A DNA stretch of 64,000 nt from Caldicellulosiruptor danielii (lineage in GTDB: Bacteria > Bacillota > Thermoanaerobacteria > Caldicellulosiruptorales > Caldicellulosiruptoraceae): the NCBI RefSeq assembly GCF_034343125.1, contig NZ_CP139957.1, forward strand, positions 395,001 through 459,000, written 5' to 3'. Both the position numbers and the translations under genes were made by a program. Below are positions 18,338 to 26,971 of the stretch, piece by piece (the stretch's first letter is position 1; each line of letters starts with the position of its first letter). The notes under the pieces were generated by a model that was given only the letters and a program-made list of their open reading frames with translations, searched no databases and was not told the DNA's origin.

Positions 18338-18843
18338 TAAGTTATACCCCCTTGGAAAACTTTTTAATTTCGTTCTTAAATTAAGTTAGGTCAAATCTTG
18401 AGGAGTCAGCCATATGTGTTTCACTGTTATATATATCTTCTGATAGTTATAACTGCTATTTTAGATGATATTATCGTTTCAAGATATGCAGTTCTCCTTA
18501 TCCTGATCATTTTTCTTTTAGAAACCTAATTATTAGTTTTTTTGATAGACTGCTGAATTACCCGAAAATGAAATAAGTGTGAAAGCGGAATACCTTATAC
18601 TTTCTTGCAAATAACAGAATGGATGTAGGATAGATAAATTGCAATTATAATAGCGAAAAAAGAAAAAAAAACAATATTTGTTTTAACTAAATTTTGTTTT
18701 TCAATTTAGTGTATTTTATATAGATACCTAAAGACGCTTTGAGATAATAGAGCAGAAAAGAATTTAAGCTATTAATTTGATTAGATAGGCCTCAGAAAAA
18801 ACTATGTCCAGCCTTCTTGACACTATCCTCTCTAAATTCTCAA
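18338..18843. other. Intergenic region, no gene recognised
   Basis: About 500 bases of A+T-rich DNA between the glycosyltransferase remnant and the zapA-like gene. It contains ACTAAATT/AATTTAGT (about 18688-18712), a weak inverted repeat of unknown role, and no open frame with a ribosome site or family signature. The promoter for the next gene is at its right end. Confidence 0.6.
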
Positions 18844-18872
18844 TTGCAAAGAATACTAAAAAAAACTATAAT
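18844..18872 (+). promoter_or_regulatory. Promoter of the zapA-like gene cluster
   Basis: TTGCAA (18844-18849), a 17-base spacer and TATAAT (18867-18872), about 35 bases before the start codon. Confidence 0.65.
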
Positions 18873-18908
18873 ATAGATAACAACACTTTCAAAGCTTTTT
18901 AAGGATGT

Positions 18909-19388
18909 ATGCCGATGGATGAAAATATCAGAAGAGAAGATAATTTGAAGAGAATTGAAGTGAAGATTGCGGGAATGAACTATGTACTAAAAACTGACGA
19001 AGATGAAGAATACATAATGAAGATTGCAAATTATATAAACAAGAAAATGTCGGAGGTTGTGGCAAACGAGCCGCAGCTTTCTACATCTCTTTCTGCAATG
19101 CTCACAGCCTTTTTGGTGGCAGATGAGTATTTTAAACACCTTTTAGAATGTGATGAGAAGCTTTTAAAGATAGGTGTTGAAAGCGAGAAATATCAAAAAG
19201 AGGTTGAGGAATATAAAGAGAAATTAAAAAAGGCAGAGGAAAAGCTCTTGCAGCAAAGTCAAGAGATTGAAAAGTTAAATGAAATTATTCAAAATCTTAA
19301 CCAAGAACTTGAAAAGACAAAACAGGAACTTGAAAAGACCAAAAAAGAACTTGATGATTTCATAAACGCATTTGATGGTGATAGATAA
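18909..19388 (+). CDS. zapA: ZapA-like cell-division protein with long coiled coil
   Basis: The first 80 or so residues match ZapA, the FtsZ-ring cross-linking protein: KRIEVKIAGMNYVLKTDEDEEY, IANYINKKM, LSTSLSAMLTAFLVADEY. Residues 90-150 form an unbroken coiled coil with heptads such as QELEKTKQELEKTKKELDDF, making the protein 159 residues against about 90-110 for the usual form. AAGGA (18901-18905) is 3 bases from the ATG at 18909 and 9 from an in-frame ATG at 18915, so the latter may be the true start. It heads a run of tightly spaced genes, which fits the frequent zapA-U32 peptidase linkage in Firmicutes. Confidence 0.8.
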   Translation: MPMDENIRREDNLKRIEVKIAGMNYVLKTDEDEEYIMKIANYINKKMSEVVANEPQLSTSLSAMLTAFLVADEYFKHLLECDEKLLKIGVESEKYQKEVEEYKEKLKKAEEKLLQQSQEIEKLNEIIQNLNQELEKTKQELEKTKKELDDFINAFDGDR

Positions 19389-19389
19389 G

Positions 19390-20271
19390 ATGAAAATGCT
19401 TTTTATATTCTTAGACGGTGTTGGAAAAGGGGAGAAAAATGAATACAACCCCTTTTTTTATTATCATCCAAAAACATACGACATATTTTTAAAAGAGGGC
19501 AATGTCCTGTTTTTGAATGCAACGCTTGGAGTTGAAGGCCTTCCACAAAGTGCCACAGGCCAGGTTACAATTTATTCAGGCATAAACGCAGCAAAAGAGG
19601 TAGGGTTTCATATTAACGGACAGATTACACCAAGCCTCAAGAAAATAATTGACAAACAAAATATATTTACTACTCTTTCCCGGTACGGTTTGAAAATAGA
19701 CTTTGCAAATGTTTATAGAAACGAGTATTTGCAAAAGCTATTAAATGACAAGAACTTTAAAATGTCTGTAACAAGCTACATGACCTTGGTATCAGGAATA
19801 AAATTTAAAACAGTGAAAGACCTTTTAAGAGGTGAAGGGGTATATTTTGACATAACAAATCGCATTTTGATTGAAAGTGGATATGAGGTACCAGTTTTTT
19901 CACCTGAAAAGGCAGCTGAAAATCTTTTGAATGTGCTTCGAAAAAATGATTTTGTCCTATTTGAACATTTTAAAACAGACATTGTTGGACATTCATGTGA
20001 TATGCAAAGAGCAATAGAGCTACTAAAACTTTTAGATGAGTTTATACTGAGTCTCATTAAAAACCTTCCTGAAGATACTTGCCTTGTTGTGACATCTGAC
20101 CACGGTAACATAGAAGATTTGTCGACAAAGACACATACAAAAAATAAAGTACCTTTTTTAGCATATGGAAATAAAAAAGAAATCTTTTCTATTGAGTCAA
20201 TTGAACAGATTTATAGCAGCATTTTAAAATACTTCGAAATGGGAACGCAGAGGGATGACAAAGAGAGATGA
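19390..20271 (+). CDS. Metalloenzyme-superfamily protein (phosphoglycerate mutase/phosphatase-like)
   Basis: The protein of about 293 residues belongs to the alkaline-phosphatase/iPGM metalloenzyme superfamily. It has the N-terminal metal aspartate in IFLDGVGKG, the nucleophile region LPQSATGQ, and metal-ligand motifs HFKTDIVGH and VVTSDHGNIED. It is far shorter than true cofactor-independent phosphoglycerate mutase (about 510 residues), so it is probably a phosphatase or mutase of unknown substrate. The frame is open from a TTG at 19372 inside zapA. The ATG at 19390, directly after the zapA stop and preceded by GGTGAT, is the more likely start. It overlaps the next gene by 4 bases. Confidence 0.8.
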   Translation: MKMLFIFLDGVGKGEKNEYNPFFYYHPKTYDIFLKEGNVLFLNATLGVEGLPQSATGQVTIYSGINAAKEVGFHINGQITPSLKKIIDKQNIFTTLSRYGLKIDFANVYRNEYLQKLLNDKNFKMSVTSYMTLVSGIKFKTVKDLLRGEGVYFDITNRILIESGYEVPVFSPEKAAENLLNVLRKNDFVLFEHFKTDIVGHSCDMQRAIELLKLLDEFILSLIKNLPEDTCLVVTSDHGNIEDLSTKTHTKNKVPFLAYGNKKEIFSIESIEQIYSSILKYFEMGTQRDDKER

Positions 20272-22565
20272 AAAAGGTAGAGCTATTATCACCAGCAGGC
20301 GGGTTTGAAGAATTAGTTGCAGCCATAAAAGCTGGGGCTGACAGCGTATATGTTGGTGCAAAAGAGTTTTCAGCAAGGGCATATGCAAAGAACTTTTCAG
20401 AAGATGAGCTCAAAAAAGCCATAGATTTTTGTCATGAGAGAGGAAAAAAGATATATCTTGCAATAAACACCCTGATTTACAATGATGAGATGCACAAAGC
20501 TGTAAATCTTATAGAATTTGCATACAGAGAAGGGATTGATTCTGTAATTGTCCAGGACTTAGGGCTACTATTTATTATTTTAAAAGAATTTCCGGGTATG
20601 CCTGTTCATGCAAGCACACAGATGACGGTTCATAACTTGGCTCAGGTAAGTTTTTTAGAAAACTTGGGAGTAAAAAGAGTTATACTCTCAAGAGAGCTTT
20701 CATTGGATGAGATAAAAAACATAAGACAGCAAAGCAGTATTGAACTTGAGGTATTTGTGCATGGAGCTTTGTGCATTTCATATTCTGGTCAATGTCTATT
20801 TTCAAGCATTCTTTTCAAAAGAAGTGGCAATCGCGGCCAGTGTGCCCAGCCTTGCAGGCTTTATTATAAGTTTTTAGACAAGAAGAAAAAAACTGTTGAC
20901 CAAGGATACCTTATTTCGCCAAAGGACATATGTCTTTTGGAAAACATAGATAAGCTAATCAAAGCAGGGGTTGATTCTTTCAAGATAGAAGGAAGATTAA
21001 AGGACCAATATTATGTCTACACTGTGACCTCAGTTTACAGAAAATATATTGATATGTATTATGAGAAGGGCAAAATAACTGTCGACAGAGCTGATAGACA
21101 AAAACTTTTGCTTGTTTTCAACAGAGGAAACTTCAGCACAGGATATTTAGAAGATACTGATATAGATAGAATAATCTTTAAGATAGCGCCTAACAATACA
21201 GGGCTTTTTATTGGAAAATTTTATTTTGAGAATGAAAGCCTTTTTTTGCAGACTTCATATAACCTTTCAAACGGTGATGTAATTTCTTTCAGAAATAGCA
21301 ATTTTGATGAGATTCTTCTTGAAGTAAATAACAATATTATCAAGAAAGATGACAAAAGATTTGAGGTGAAAGTTGATTTTGAGAGAAAAAAGAGATTGAA
21401 AGAATTTTCACAGGGTAAGGTGTTTGTTGTAAGAAGCAAAGAACATGAAAAAGAGATAGAAAAAGAACTGAAAATGGAGAAAAAGTTTAGGAAGGTTGAT
21501 TTCAAGGTATGGATAGAAAAAGGGAAGAGGATAAAAGCCTTAGCCCTGTGTGATGGATTTGAGGCAGAAGAAGATGGAGAGGTCGTTCAGCAGGCAAAAG
21601 AGAAAGAGGTTACATCTAAGGCTGTAATCAGCAGCTTTTCAAAACTTGGTGGAACAATTTTTGAGATGGGGAATTTTGATGCGCATATTGAATATGGCTG
21701 TTTTGTGAAGGTTTCAGAGCTAAACAGGCTGAGAAAGGTATTGATTGAAAAGCTTTCTCAAAAGATAATTAACTCTTACAAGAAAAGTCTAAAAAAAGAT
21801 ATTGAAATTTCAAGGTATCTTGGAGATGGTCGTTTAAGGTCATTTAATAAGAGTCACAGGTTTTCTTTCATGGTAGACTCACTGTGGCAACTTGAAAACC
21901 TTAAAAAGTGGTGTGATAAGTTGAATCTTTCAAACTATGAAATCTACGTGCCTTACAATTTAATTTTTGATTTGAGTATAGATGACAACATGGTTGTTTA
22001 TCTTGACAGGATAACACACGATGAAGATTTGAAAAGGATTGAGGTTGAGAAGATAAAAGAAAAGGGTATAAAGAAGGTTTTGGTGAGGAATCTTGGACAG
22101 TATGAGATTTTCAGGCACCACTTTGAGATTTATTTTGATTTTAGCTTCAACATTACAAACTCTGCTTCATTTAAATTTTTAGAACTACTTGGTGGAAAAA
22201 GAATTTGTCTTTCGCTTGAGCTATCTAAAACAAGAATTGCAGAAATTTTCAATTACGCTCAAAAAAGTGAGATAGAAATAATTGTCTTTGGTAGAATTCC
22301 TCTGATGGTAAACAGGCTTAAATTTTTCAAAAAGGGAGAATATTTGCAAGACAGAAACGGTGAGTTTTTGAAACTCATAAAAACTCAGGGTGGAAAAGGT
22401 GAAATCTTAAACCCTGCATTTTTATATATAAACGACAAAGATGTGCCGGCTGATGTGTTGAGGTTTGACTTTACAGCTACAACCGAGGAAGAGATGGAAA
22501 AAGTTTTAGAAGGATATTTTGATGGGAAAGAGATTGGTCTAAAAATTACAAAGGGGTATTATTAA
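20268..22565 (+). CDS. Peptidase U32 family protein (RlhA-like, with DUF3656-type C-terminus)
   Basis: This 765-residue protein has a U32 TIM-barrel-like first half: VELLSPAGGFEELVAAIKAG, VHASTQMTVHN, VFVHGALCISYSGQC. It carries four conserved cysteines around SYSGQC and GQCAQPCR that bind an iron-sulfur cluster. The long second half resembles the accessory domain of the large U32 group. Members such as E. coli RlhA hydroxylate 23S rRNA cytidine 2501, so RNA modification is more likely than proteolysis, despite the family name. The ATG overlaps the previous gene by 4 bases. Translational coupling with zapA and the metalloenzyme gene is likely. Confidence 0.85.
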   Translation: MKKVELLSPAGGFEELVAAIKAGADSVYVGAKEFSARAYAKNFSEDELKKAIDFCHERGKKIYLAINTLIYNDEMHKAVNLIEFAYREGIDSVIVQDLGLLFIILKEFPGMPVHASTQMTVHNLAQVSFLENLGVKRVILSRELSLDEIKNIRQQSSIELEVFVHGALCISYSGQCLFSSILFKRSGNRGQCAQPCRLYYKFLDKKKKTVDQGYLISPKDICLLENIDKLIKAGVDSFKIEGRLKDQYYVYTVTSVYRKYIDMYYEKGKITVDRADRQKLLLVFNRGNFSTGYLEDTDIDRIIFKIAPNNTGLFIGKFYFENESLFLQTSYNLSNGDVISFRNSNFDEILLEVNNNIIKKDDKRFEVKVDFERKKRLKEFSQGKVFVVRSKEHEKEIEKELKMEKKFRKVDFKVWIEKGKRIKALALCDGFEAEEDGEVVQQAKEKEVTSKAVISSFSKLGGTIFEMGNFDAHIEYGCFVKVSELNRLRKVLIEKLSQKIINSYKKSLKKDIEISRYLGDGRLRSFNKSHRFSFMVDSLWQLENLKKWCDKLNLSNYEIYVPYNLIFDLSIDDNMVVYLDRITHDEDLKRIEVEKIKEKGIKKVLVRNLGQYEIFRHHFEIYFDFSFNITNSASFKFLELLGGKRICLSLELSKTRIAEIFNYAQKSEIEIIVFGRIPLMVNRLKFFKKGEYLQDRNGEFLKLIKTQGGKGEILNPAFLYINDKDVPADVLRFDFTATTEEEMEKVLEGYFDGKEIGLKITKGYY

Positions 22566-22566
22566 C

Positions 22567-23682
22567 ATGATAAAAGAGTTTACAAAAAACCGGTTTGTGA
22601 TTGCAATGATTTATGTTATCTTAATTAGTGCATTTATCTTTTCATGTGTATATTTAATCAAGACATTTGACCTTTTTGTAAGGTTTGTGATAAAAGCTTT
22701 TATCCCAGTTATTATTGGGCTTTTCATTGCAGAGGTGTCTGAACCGCTTTTAAAATACTTAGAAAAAAGAAAGGTAAGCAGAACAATCTCTGCAATACTC
22801 ATACTGATTGTTCTAAACATAATACTTGGTTTTATGCTTGCAGAAGGCATATATATTCTTGTGAATGAGTGCATGAGTTTAGTTACAAGCCTTCAAAACA
22901 TTGATTATGATAAGATTTATCAGACATTAGATAAGCTCTTTGCAAGTGTAAAAAATATATATACAGGGCTGCCGGGACCTATTGTGAATTTCATTCAATC
23001 TGGTGTTGATGAGCTCACAAATGTCCTCAATCAGATTGCTACAATGAGTTTGAAAGTGATAAAAGTAATACCAGCAACTTTAAAAGGTATCACAGTGTGG
23101 TTTTTTTCTGTGCTATCAGCCTTTTTCTTTATGCGCGACAGACACAAAATGAGAACATGGCTGATTCAAAATTTTTCAGTCCAGCTTTACAGAGAACTTT
23201 CTTCAGTTGCTTTTAAAGTTATAGACTCTGTTGTAGACTATGCAAAGTCTCAAATAATTCTGGCAGTTTTAATGTTCCTATCAGGCGTAATAGGACTTTC
23301 GATAATAAAAGCACCTTACTTTTTAGTAATAAGCCTTCTTTTGGGCCTTTTGAGCATAATTCCAATTATAGGCTCAGGAATAATTTTACTTCCATGGATA
23401 GTTGGCAGTTTCATGGCTGGAGATACAAATTTTGGCGTGAAACTTTTGATTGTATATCTTATAATTTTAGGTATTCGTGAGTTTGCGTCTATCAAGATTG
23501 TTGCAAGCCAAGTTGGAATTTCCACCTTTACTACGCTTGTCTCTATCTATGCAGGTGTTGAAGTGTTCGGTGCATGGGGGTTTGTGATAGGTCCGCTTTT
23601 GGTTGTATTTTTGAAAGCAGTATATGAGACAGGAGCTATTAAAAAGATAAGAGAAAGTCTCTTTATATCCAAAAAGGAGTGA
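22567..23682 (+). CDS. AI-2E/PerM-family membrane protein (YtvI-like)
   Basis: The protein has 371 residues with seven to eight hydrophobic segments in the AI-2E transporter family pattern. There are two N-terminal helices, the VSEPLLKYLEKRKVSR loop, a central soluble part, and a C-terminal membrane bundle with LSIIPIIGSGIILLPW and GPLLVVFLKAVYET. The layout is close to the sporulation membrane protein YtvI of Bacillus. The gene starts 1 base after the previous stop, and its own stop overlaps the next gene's ribosome-site region. Function in the cell is unknown, and export or permeation of a small solute is possible. Confidence 0.82.
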   Translation: MIKEFTKNRFVIAMIYVILISAFIFSCVYLIKTFDLFVRFVIKAFIPVIIGLFIAEVSEPLLKYLEKRKVSRTISAILILIVLNIILGFMLAEGIYILVNECMSLVTSLQNIDYDKIYQTLDKLFASVKNIYTGLPGPIVNFIQSGVDELTNVLNQIATMSLKVIKVIPATLKGITVWFFSVLSAFFFMRDRHKMRTWLIQNFSVQLYRELSSVAFKVIDSVVDYAKSQIILAVLMFLSGVIGLSIIKAPYFLVISLLLGLLSIIPIIGSGIILLPWIVGSFMAGDTNFGVKLLIVYLIILGIREFASIKIVASQVGISTFTTLVSIYAGVEVFGAWGFVIGPLLVVFLKAVYETGAIKKIRESLFISKKE

Positions 23683-23684
23683 AA

Positions 23685-25496
23685 GTGTATAAAATGCCGG
23701 TTGTAAGAGTTTACGCAAAAAATGAGATTGTTGCAGAGATAGAAGTACAAAAGTGCTCAAATCTGTTGGATGTACTACAAAAAAAGTCAGTTGACATTGA
23801 AGCAAGCTGTGGCGGGAAAGGCGTATGTGGAAAGTGCAAGGTTAAAGTCAAAAAAGGGCAAAAACCTTACTTGGATAATCTTACGTCGGAGGAAAAAAGG
23901 CATCTTAGAAAAGATGAGATTTCAAGAGGTATTAGGCTTGCGTGCAAAGTGGAGGTTTGTGAAGATTTAGATGTGTTTTTGGAAAAATCATCTGAGAGGA
24001 CAAATATACTTTCACATTTTGTTGTGAATGATTTTGAGTACGAAGAAAATATAATTGTAAAAAAAGTGATTTTGCAGAAACCTTCTTTAGACGACCAGAA
24101 AAGTTTTGAGTTGAGGCTGAAAGAAATAATTGGAGATGGTAATCTAAAAGTTTTGCCAAAGACTTTACAAAAACTTGCAAAGCTGAAAGATCAGGAATTT
24201 TTCGCTATTGTGTATTCAGGTGAGGTTGTGGATGTAAAAAAATCTTATTTGGCATTTGGCCTTGCTGTGGATATTGGAACAACCACCGTTGTGTGCTATC
24301 TTGTTGATCTGGTTCAAAAAAGGATTGTGGATTGCTATTCTTTTGTAAATCCACAGAAAAAATTTGGTGCAGATGTTATCTCCCGGATAGATTTTGCAAG
24401 AGAAAAAGAAGAAGGGCTTTTTATCCTTCAAAACGAGATTATAAAAGCGTTAAATGGAGCTATACAAATTCTTACTGGTAAAAACTCTATCTCGAAACAT
24501 GATATTCTTCGCATTGTTTTTGTTGGGAATCCAACGATGCTACACCTTCTTTTAGGGGTTGACCCTCAAACAATTGCTATTTCTCCATTTGTTCCTGTTT
24601 TTACTGAAAATATTTATGCAAAACCAGATGACTTGGGGCTTGAAATAAATCCAGCAGGTACCATTGAGATTTTAAACAGCATTTCAGCATACATTGGAGC
24701 TGATATTGTTGCGGGGATACTCTCAACAAAGATGCACAAAAGCGCCAAGATTTCTCTTCTTTTGGATCTTGGGACAAACGGTGAGATGGTGCTTGGTAGC
24801 AGCAGTTTTATGCTTGCATGTTCAACTGCTGCAGGACCTGCATTTGAAGGTGTTAACATCTCGTGCGGGATGGGTGCGGTGGAAGGTGCAATTGACAGTG
24901 TGAAAATAGAAAGTGGCAAAGTGTATTTTACCACAATAGGAGAAAAGCAGCCAGCTGGAATTTGTGGTTCTGGAATAGTAGATGTTATTGCATATATGCT
25001 AAAAGAAGGTATAATAGATGAAACTGGCAGGTTTTGTGATGAAAATGATGCTTATAAATCTTACATGAAAGAAGTAAATGGTCAACAAGCCTTTTTTATA
25101 ACCGACTCAGTCTATATAACTCAAAAAGACGTAAGAGAAATTCAGCTTGCAAAAGCGGCAATCTCAGCTGGGATAAAGACAATAATTAAGCATGCCAAGA
25201 TTACAGAAGATGACATCGAAAATGTATATTTAGCAGGTGGGTTTGGAAATTACATAAATCCATGGTCAGCCGTTGAAATTGGTATCATTCCTAAGAAACT
25301 AAAAAACAAAATAATTCCTGTTGGAAACAGTGCTGTAGCAGGTGCTGTGCTTGTGCTTCTGAGCGGCAAAATGGCACATGAATCCCAAGAAATTGGTAGG
25401 AAAGTAAAATACATTGAGCTTTCAAACTCTCAAGATTTCAACCAATTTTTTGCTGATAGTATGAGCTTTGAGAACATTAGCCAAGAAGGTGAGTAG
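23685..25496 (+). CDS. ASKHA-domain protein with N-terminal 2Fe-2S ferredoxin (corrinoid-activation type)
   Basis: The N-terminus carries a plant-type ferredoxin cluster motif (CGGKGVCGKCKV, with the fourth cysteine in IRLACKVEV). The rest is the ASKHA ATPase-like DUF4445 part, with VDIGTTTVVCYL, LDLGTNGEMVLGS, AGPAFEGVNISCGMGA and NVYLAGGFGNYINP. Relatives include RACo-type reductive activators of corrinoid proteins. No methyltransferase or corrinoid protein gene is nearby, so the target is unknown. In-frame starts lie at 23679, 23685 (both GTG) and 23694 (ATG). GGAG at 23676-23679 is best placed for 23685, though the ATG remains possible. Length is about 603 residues. Confidence 0.85.
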   Translation: MYKMPVVRVYAKNEIVAEIEVQKCSNLLDVLQKKSVDIEASCGGKGVCGKCKVKVKKGQKPYLDNLTSEEKRHLRKDEISRGIRLACKVEVCEDLDVFLEKSSERTNILSHFVVNDFEYEENIIVKKVILQKPSLDDQKSFELRLKEIIGDGNLKVLPKTLQKLAKLKDQEFFAIVYSGEVVDVKKSYLAFGLAVDIGTTTVVCYLVDLVQKRIVDCYSFVNPQKKFGADVISRIDFAREKEEGLFILQNEIIKALNGAIQILTGKNSISKHDILRIVFVGNPTMLHLLLGVDPQTIAISPFVPVFTENIYAKPDDLGLEINPAGTIEILNSISAYIGADIVAGILSTKMHKSAKISLLLDLGTNGEMVLGSSSFMLACSTAAGPAFEGVNISCGMGAVEGAIDSVKIESGKVYFTTIGEKQPAGICGSGIVDVIAYMLKEGIIDETGRFCDENDAYKSYMKEVNGQQAFFITDSVYITQKDVREIQLAKAAISAGIKTIIKHAKITEDDIENVYLAGGFGNYINPWSAVEIGIIPKKLKNKIIPVGNSAVAGAVLVLLSGKMAHESQEIGRKVKYIELSNSQDFNQFFADSMSFENISQEGE

Positions 25497-25503
25497 AAGC
25501 AAA

Positions 25504-26205
25504 ATGGTTGATGAGGTAAAGATAAAGGATAAAATAAAACTGTGGATATTCATCTTTATAATGATACTTTCCATATTTGCTCTTATATATGCCGAAAAAC
25601 AGCATCAGCTAAATCCTAAGTATATAAAGCAATATATCTCCCATTTTGGTGTATGGGCACCGCTTGTGTTTCTGATACTGTACTCAGTAAAATCGTTCAT
25701 AATCTTTATTCCTGCAGGGATATTTATGCTGGCAGCCGGACTTTCGTTTGGTACATTGTTTGGAGCACTTATTCTAATTGTAGGGACTTTTCTTTCCTCT
25801 ACCATTGGTTTTGTGTTTGCAAGATATTTTGGTAAAGACTATGTACAAAAGAAACTGAAAAACACAAAGTTTTCTTATTTAGGCAAAAAGATAGCTGAGA
25901 AAGGGTTTTTAATCATACTACTTTTAAGGCTTGTGCCAATCCTTCCTTACGATGCGATAAATTATATATGCGGTCTTTCAAAGATAAGGTACAGAGACTT
26001 TATACTTGCCACCTTTATTGGAACAGTGCCAGCATGTTTTTTGTATGCTTATCTTGGTGAAAATATCTTAAGACCGTTTTCTAAAGGATTTTATTTGAGC
26101 TTGGGTTTGGTGATTGTTATATCACTCACACCAGTCCTTTTTGCAAAGACAATAAAAGAGTTTTTGCAGGATGATAAAAAAGAAGAGGATGAGCATAAAA
26201 TTTAA
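25504..26205 (+). CDS. VTT/DedA-family (TVP38/TMEM64) membrane protein
   Basis: The protein has about 233 residues with five or six membrane helices. It carries the VTT-domain signature: FIIFIPAGIFMLAAGLSFG, then GTFLSSTIGFVFARYFGKDY and LRLVPILPYDAINYICGLSK, with the conserved FxxxR and G-rich elements. Members act in lipid scrambling or membrane homeostasis. An in-frame TTG at 25468 lies inside the preceding gene. GAAGGTGAG about 10 bases before the ATG at 25504 supports the shorter start. Confidence 0.85.
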   Translation: MVDEVKIKDKIKLWIFIFIMILSIFALIYAEKQHQLNPKYIKQYISHFGVWAPLVFLILYSVKSFIIFIPAGIFMLAAGLSFGTLFGALILIVGTFLSSTIGFVFARYFGKDYVQKKLKNTKFSYLGKKIAEKGFLIILLLRLVPILPYDAINYICGLSKIRYRDFILATFIGTVPACFLYAYLGENILRPFSKGFYLSLGLVIVISLTPVLFAKTIKEFLQDDKKEEDEHKI

Positions 26206-26248
26206 TTATGAAAATAGAAGATTGTAGATAAAGGAAGGAATAAAAGGG

Positions 26249-26971
26249 TTGAAAAGCAGAAAACTAACGCTACTTTCAATTTACACAGCGCTTTTAACTT
26301 TTGTAGCTTTAACAGCTTTTTTGTTCGTAAATACCAACATGTTCAAAGTCTCTGAGATATTCAGTGAAGAAAATTGTCAAGCCAAAAAACTTGTTGTTAT
26401 TGACCCTGGGCACGGCGGGTTTGACCCAGGGGCAGTGAGTGGTAGTATTAAAGAGTCTGTGATAAACCTTCAGATTGCAAGAAAAATGAAAGAGTATTTT
26501 GAAATGTTCGGCTTTAAAGTTCTTCTTACACGCTCAACAGAAGATGATTTGAGCGAGCACGACAAAAAGTCGCATGACCTGAAAAAAAGAAAAGAGATTG
26601 TGCTTAAGAACAATCCTCAAGTTTTTATCTCAATTCATTTAAATAGCTTCCCTATAAGCAAGTACTTTGGTGCGCAGGTGTTTTATGATAAATCAAATGA
26701 GGAGGCGAAAAAACTTGCTTTGTTTGTTCAAAATGAGCTAAGATATATGCCAAATGGACTTGTAAACAGGCGACAGCCAAAACCAATAGATGTGTATATC
26801 CTAAAAAACCTCAAAATTCCTTCTATATTGGTAGAATGTGGTTTTATGTCAAACAAAATGGAACTATCTTTGCTCCAGAGTCAGGAGTATCAGGACTGGC
26901 TTTCATACTCAATATTGAAAGGATTTTTAAACTATTTAAACCAAAGAGAGGAGATGATAAAAAGTGGATGA
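26249..26971 (+). CDS. cwlD: N-acetylmuramoyl-L-alanine amidase (CwlD-like)
   Basis: The protein has 240 residues: one N-terminal membrane anchor (residues 10-30) followed by an amidase_3 domain that cuts the bond between muramic acid and the stem peptide. Zinc ligands and catalytic residues are visible: VVIDPGHGGFDPGA (His), KESVINLQIARKM (Glu), VFISIHLNSF (His), and the late glutamate in SILVECGFMSN. Anchor plus a single amidase domain of this size matches CwlD, which makes muramic-delta-lactam in spore cortex. The start is TTG at 26249, behind AAGGAAGG about 10 bases upstream. The 3' end overlaps the next gene. Confidence 0.85.
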   Translation: MKSRKLTLLSIYTALLTFVALTAFLFVNTNMFKVSEIFSEENCQAKKLVVIDPGHGGFDPGAVSGSIKESVINLQIARKMKEYFEMFGFKVLLTRSTEDDLSEHDKKSHDLKKRKEIVLKNNPQVFISIHLNSFPISKYFGAQVFYDKSNEEAKKLALFVQNELRYMPNGLVNRRQPKPIDVYILKNLKIPSILVECGFMSNKMELSLLQSQEYQDWLSYSILKGFLNYLNQREEMIKSG

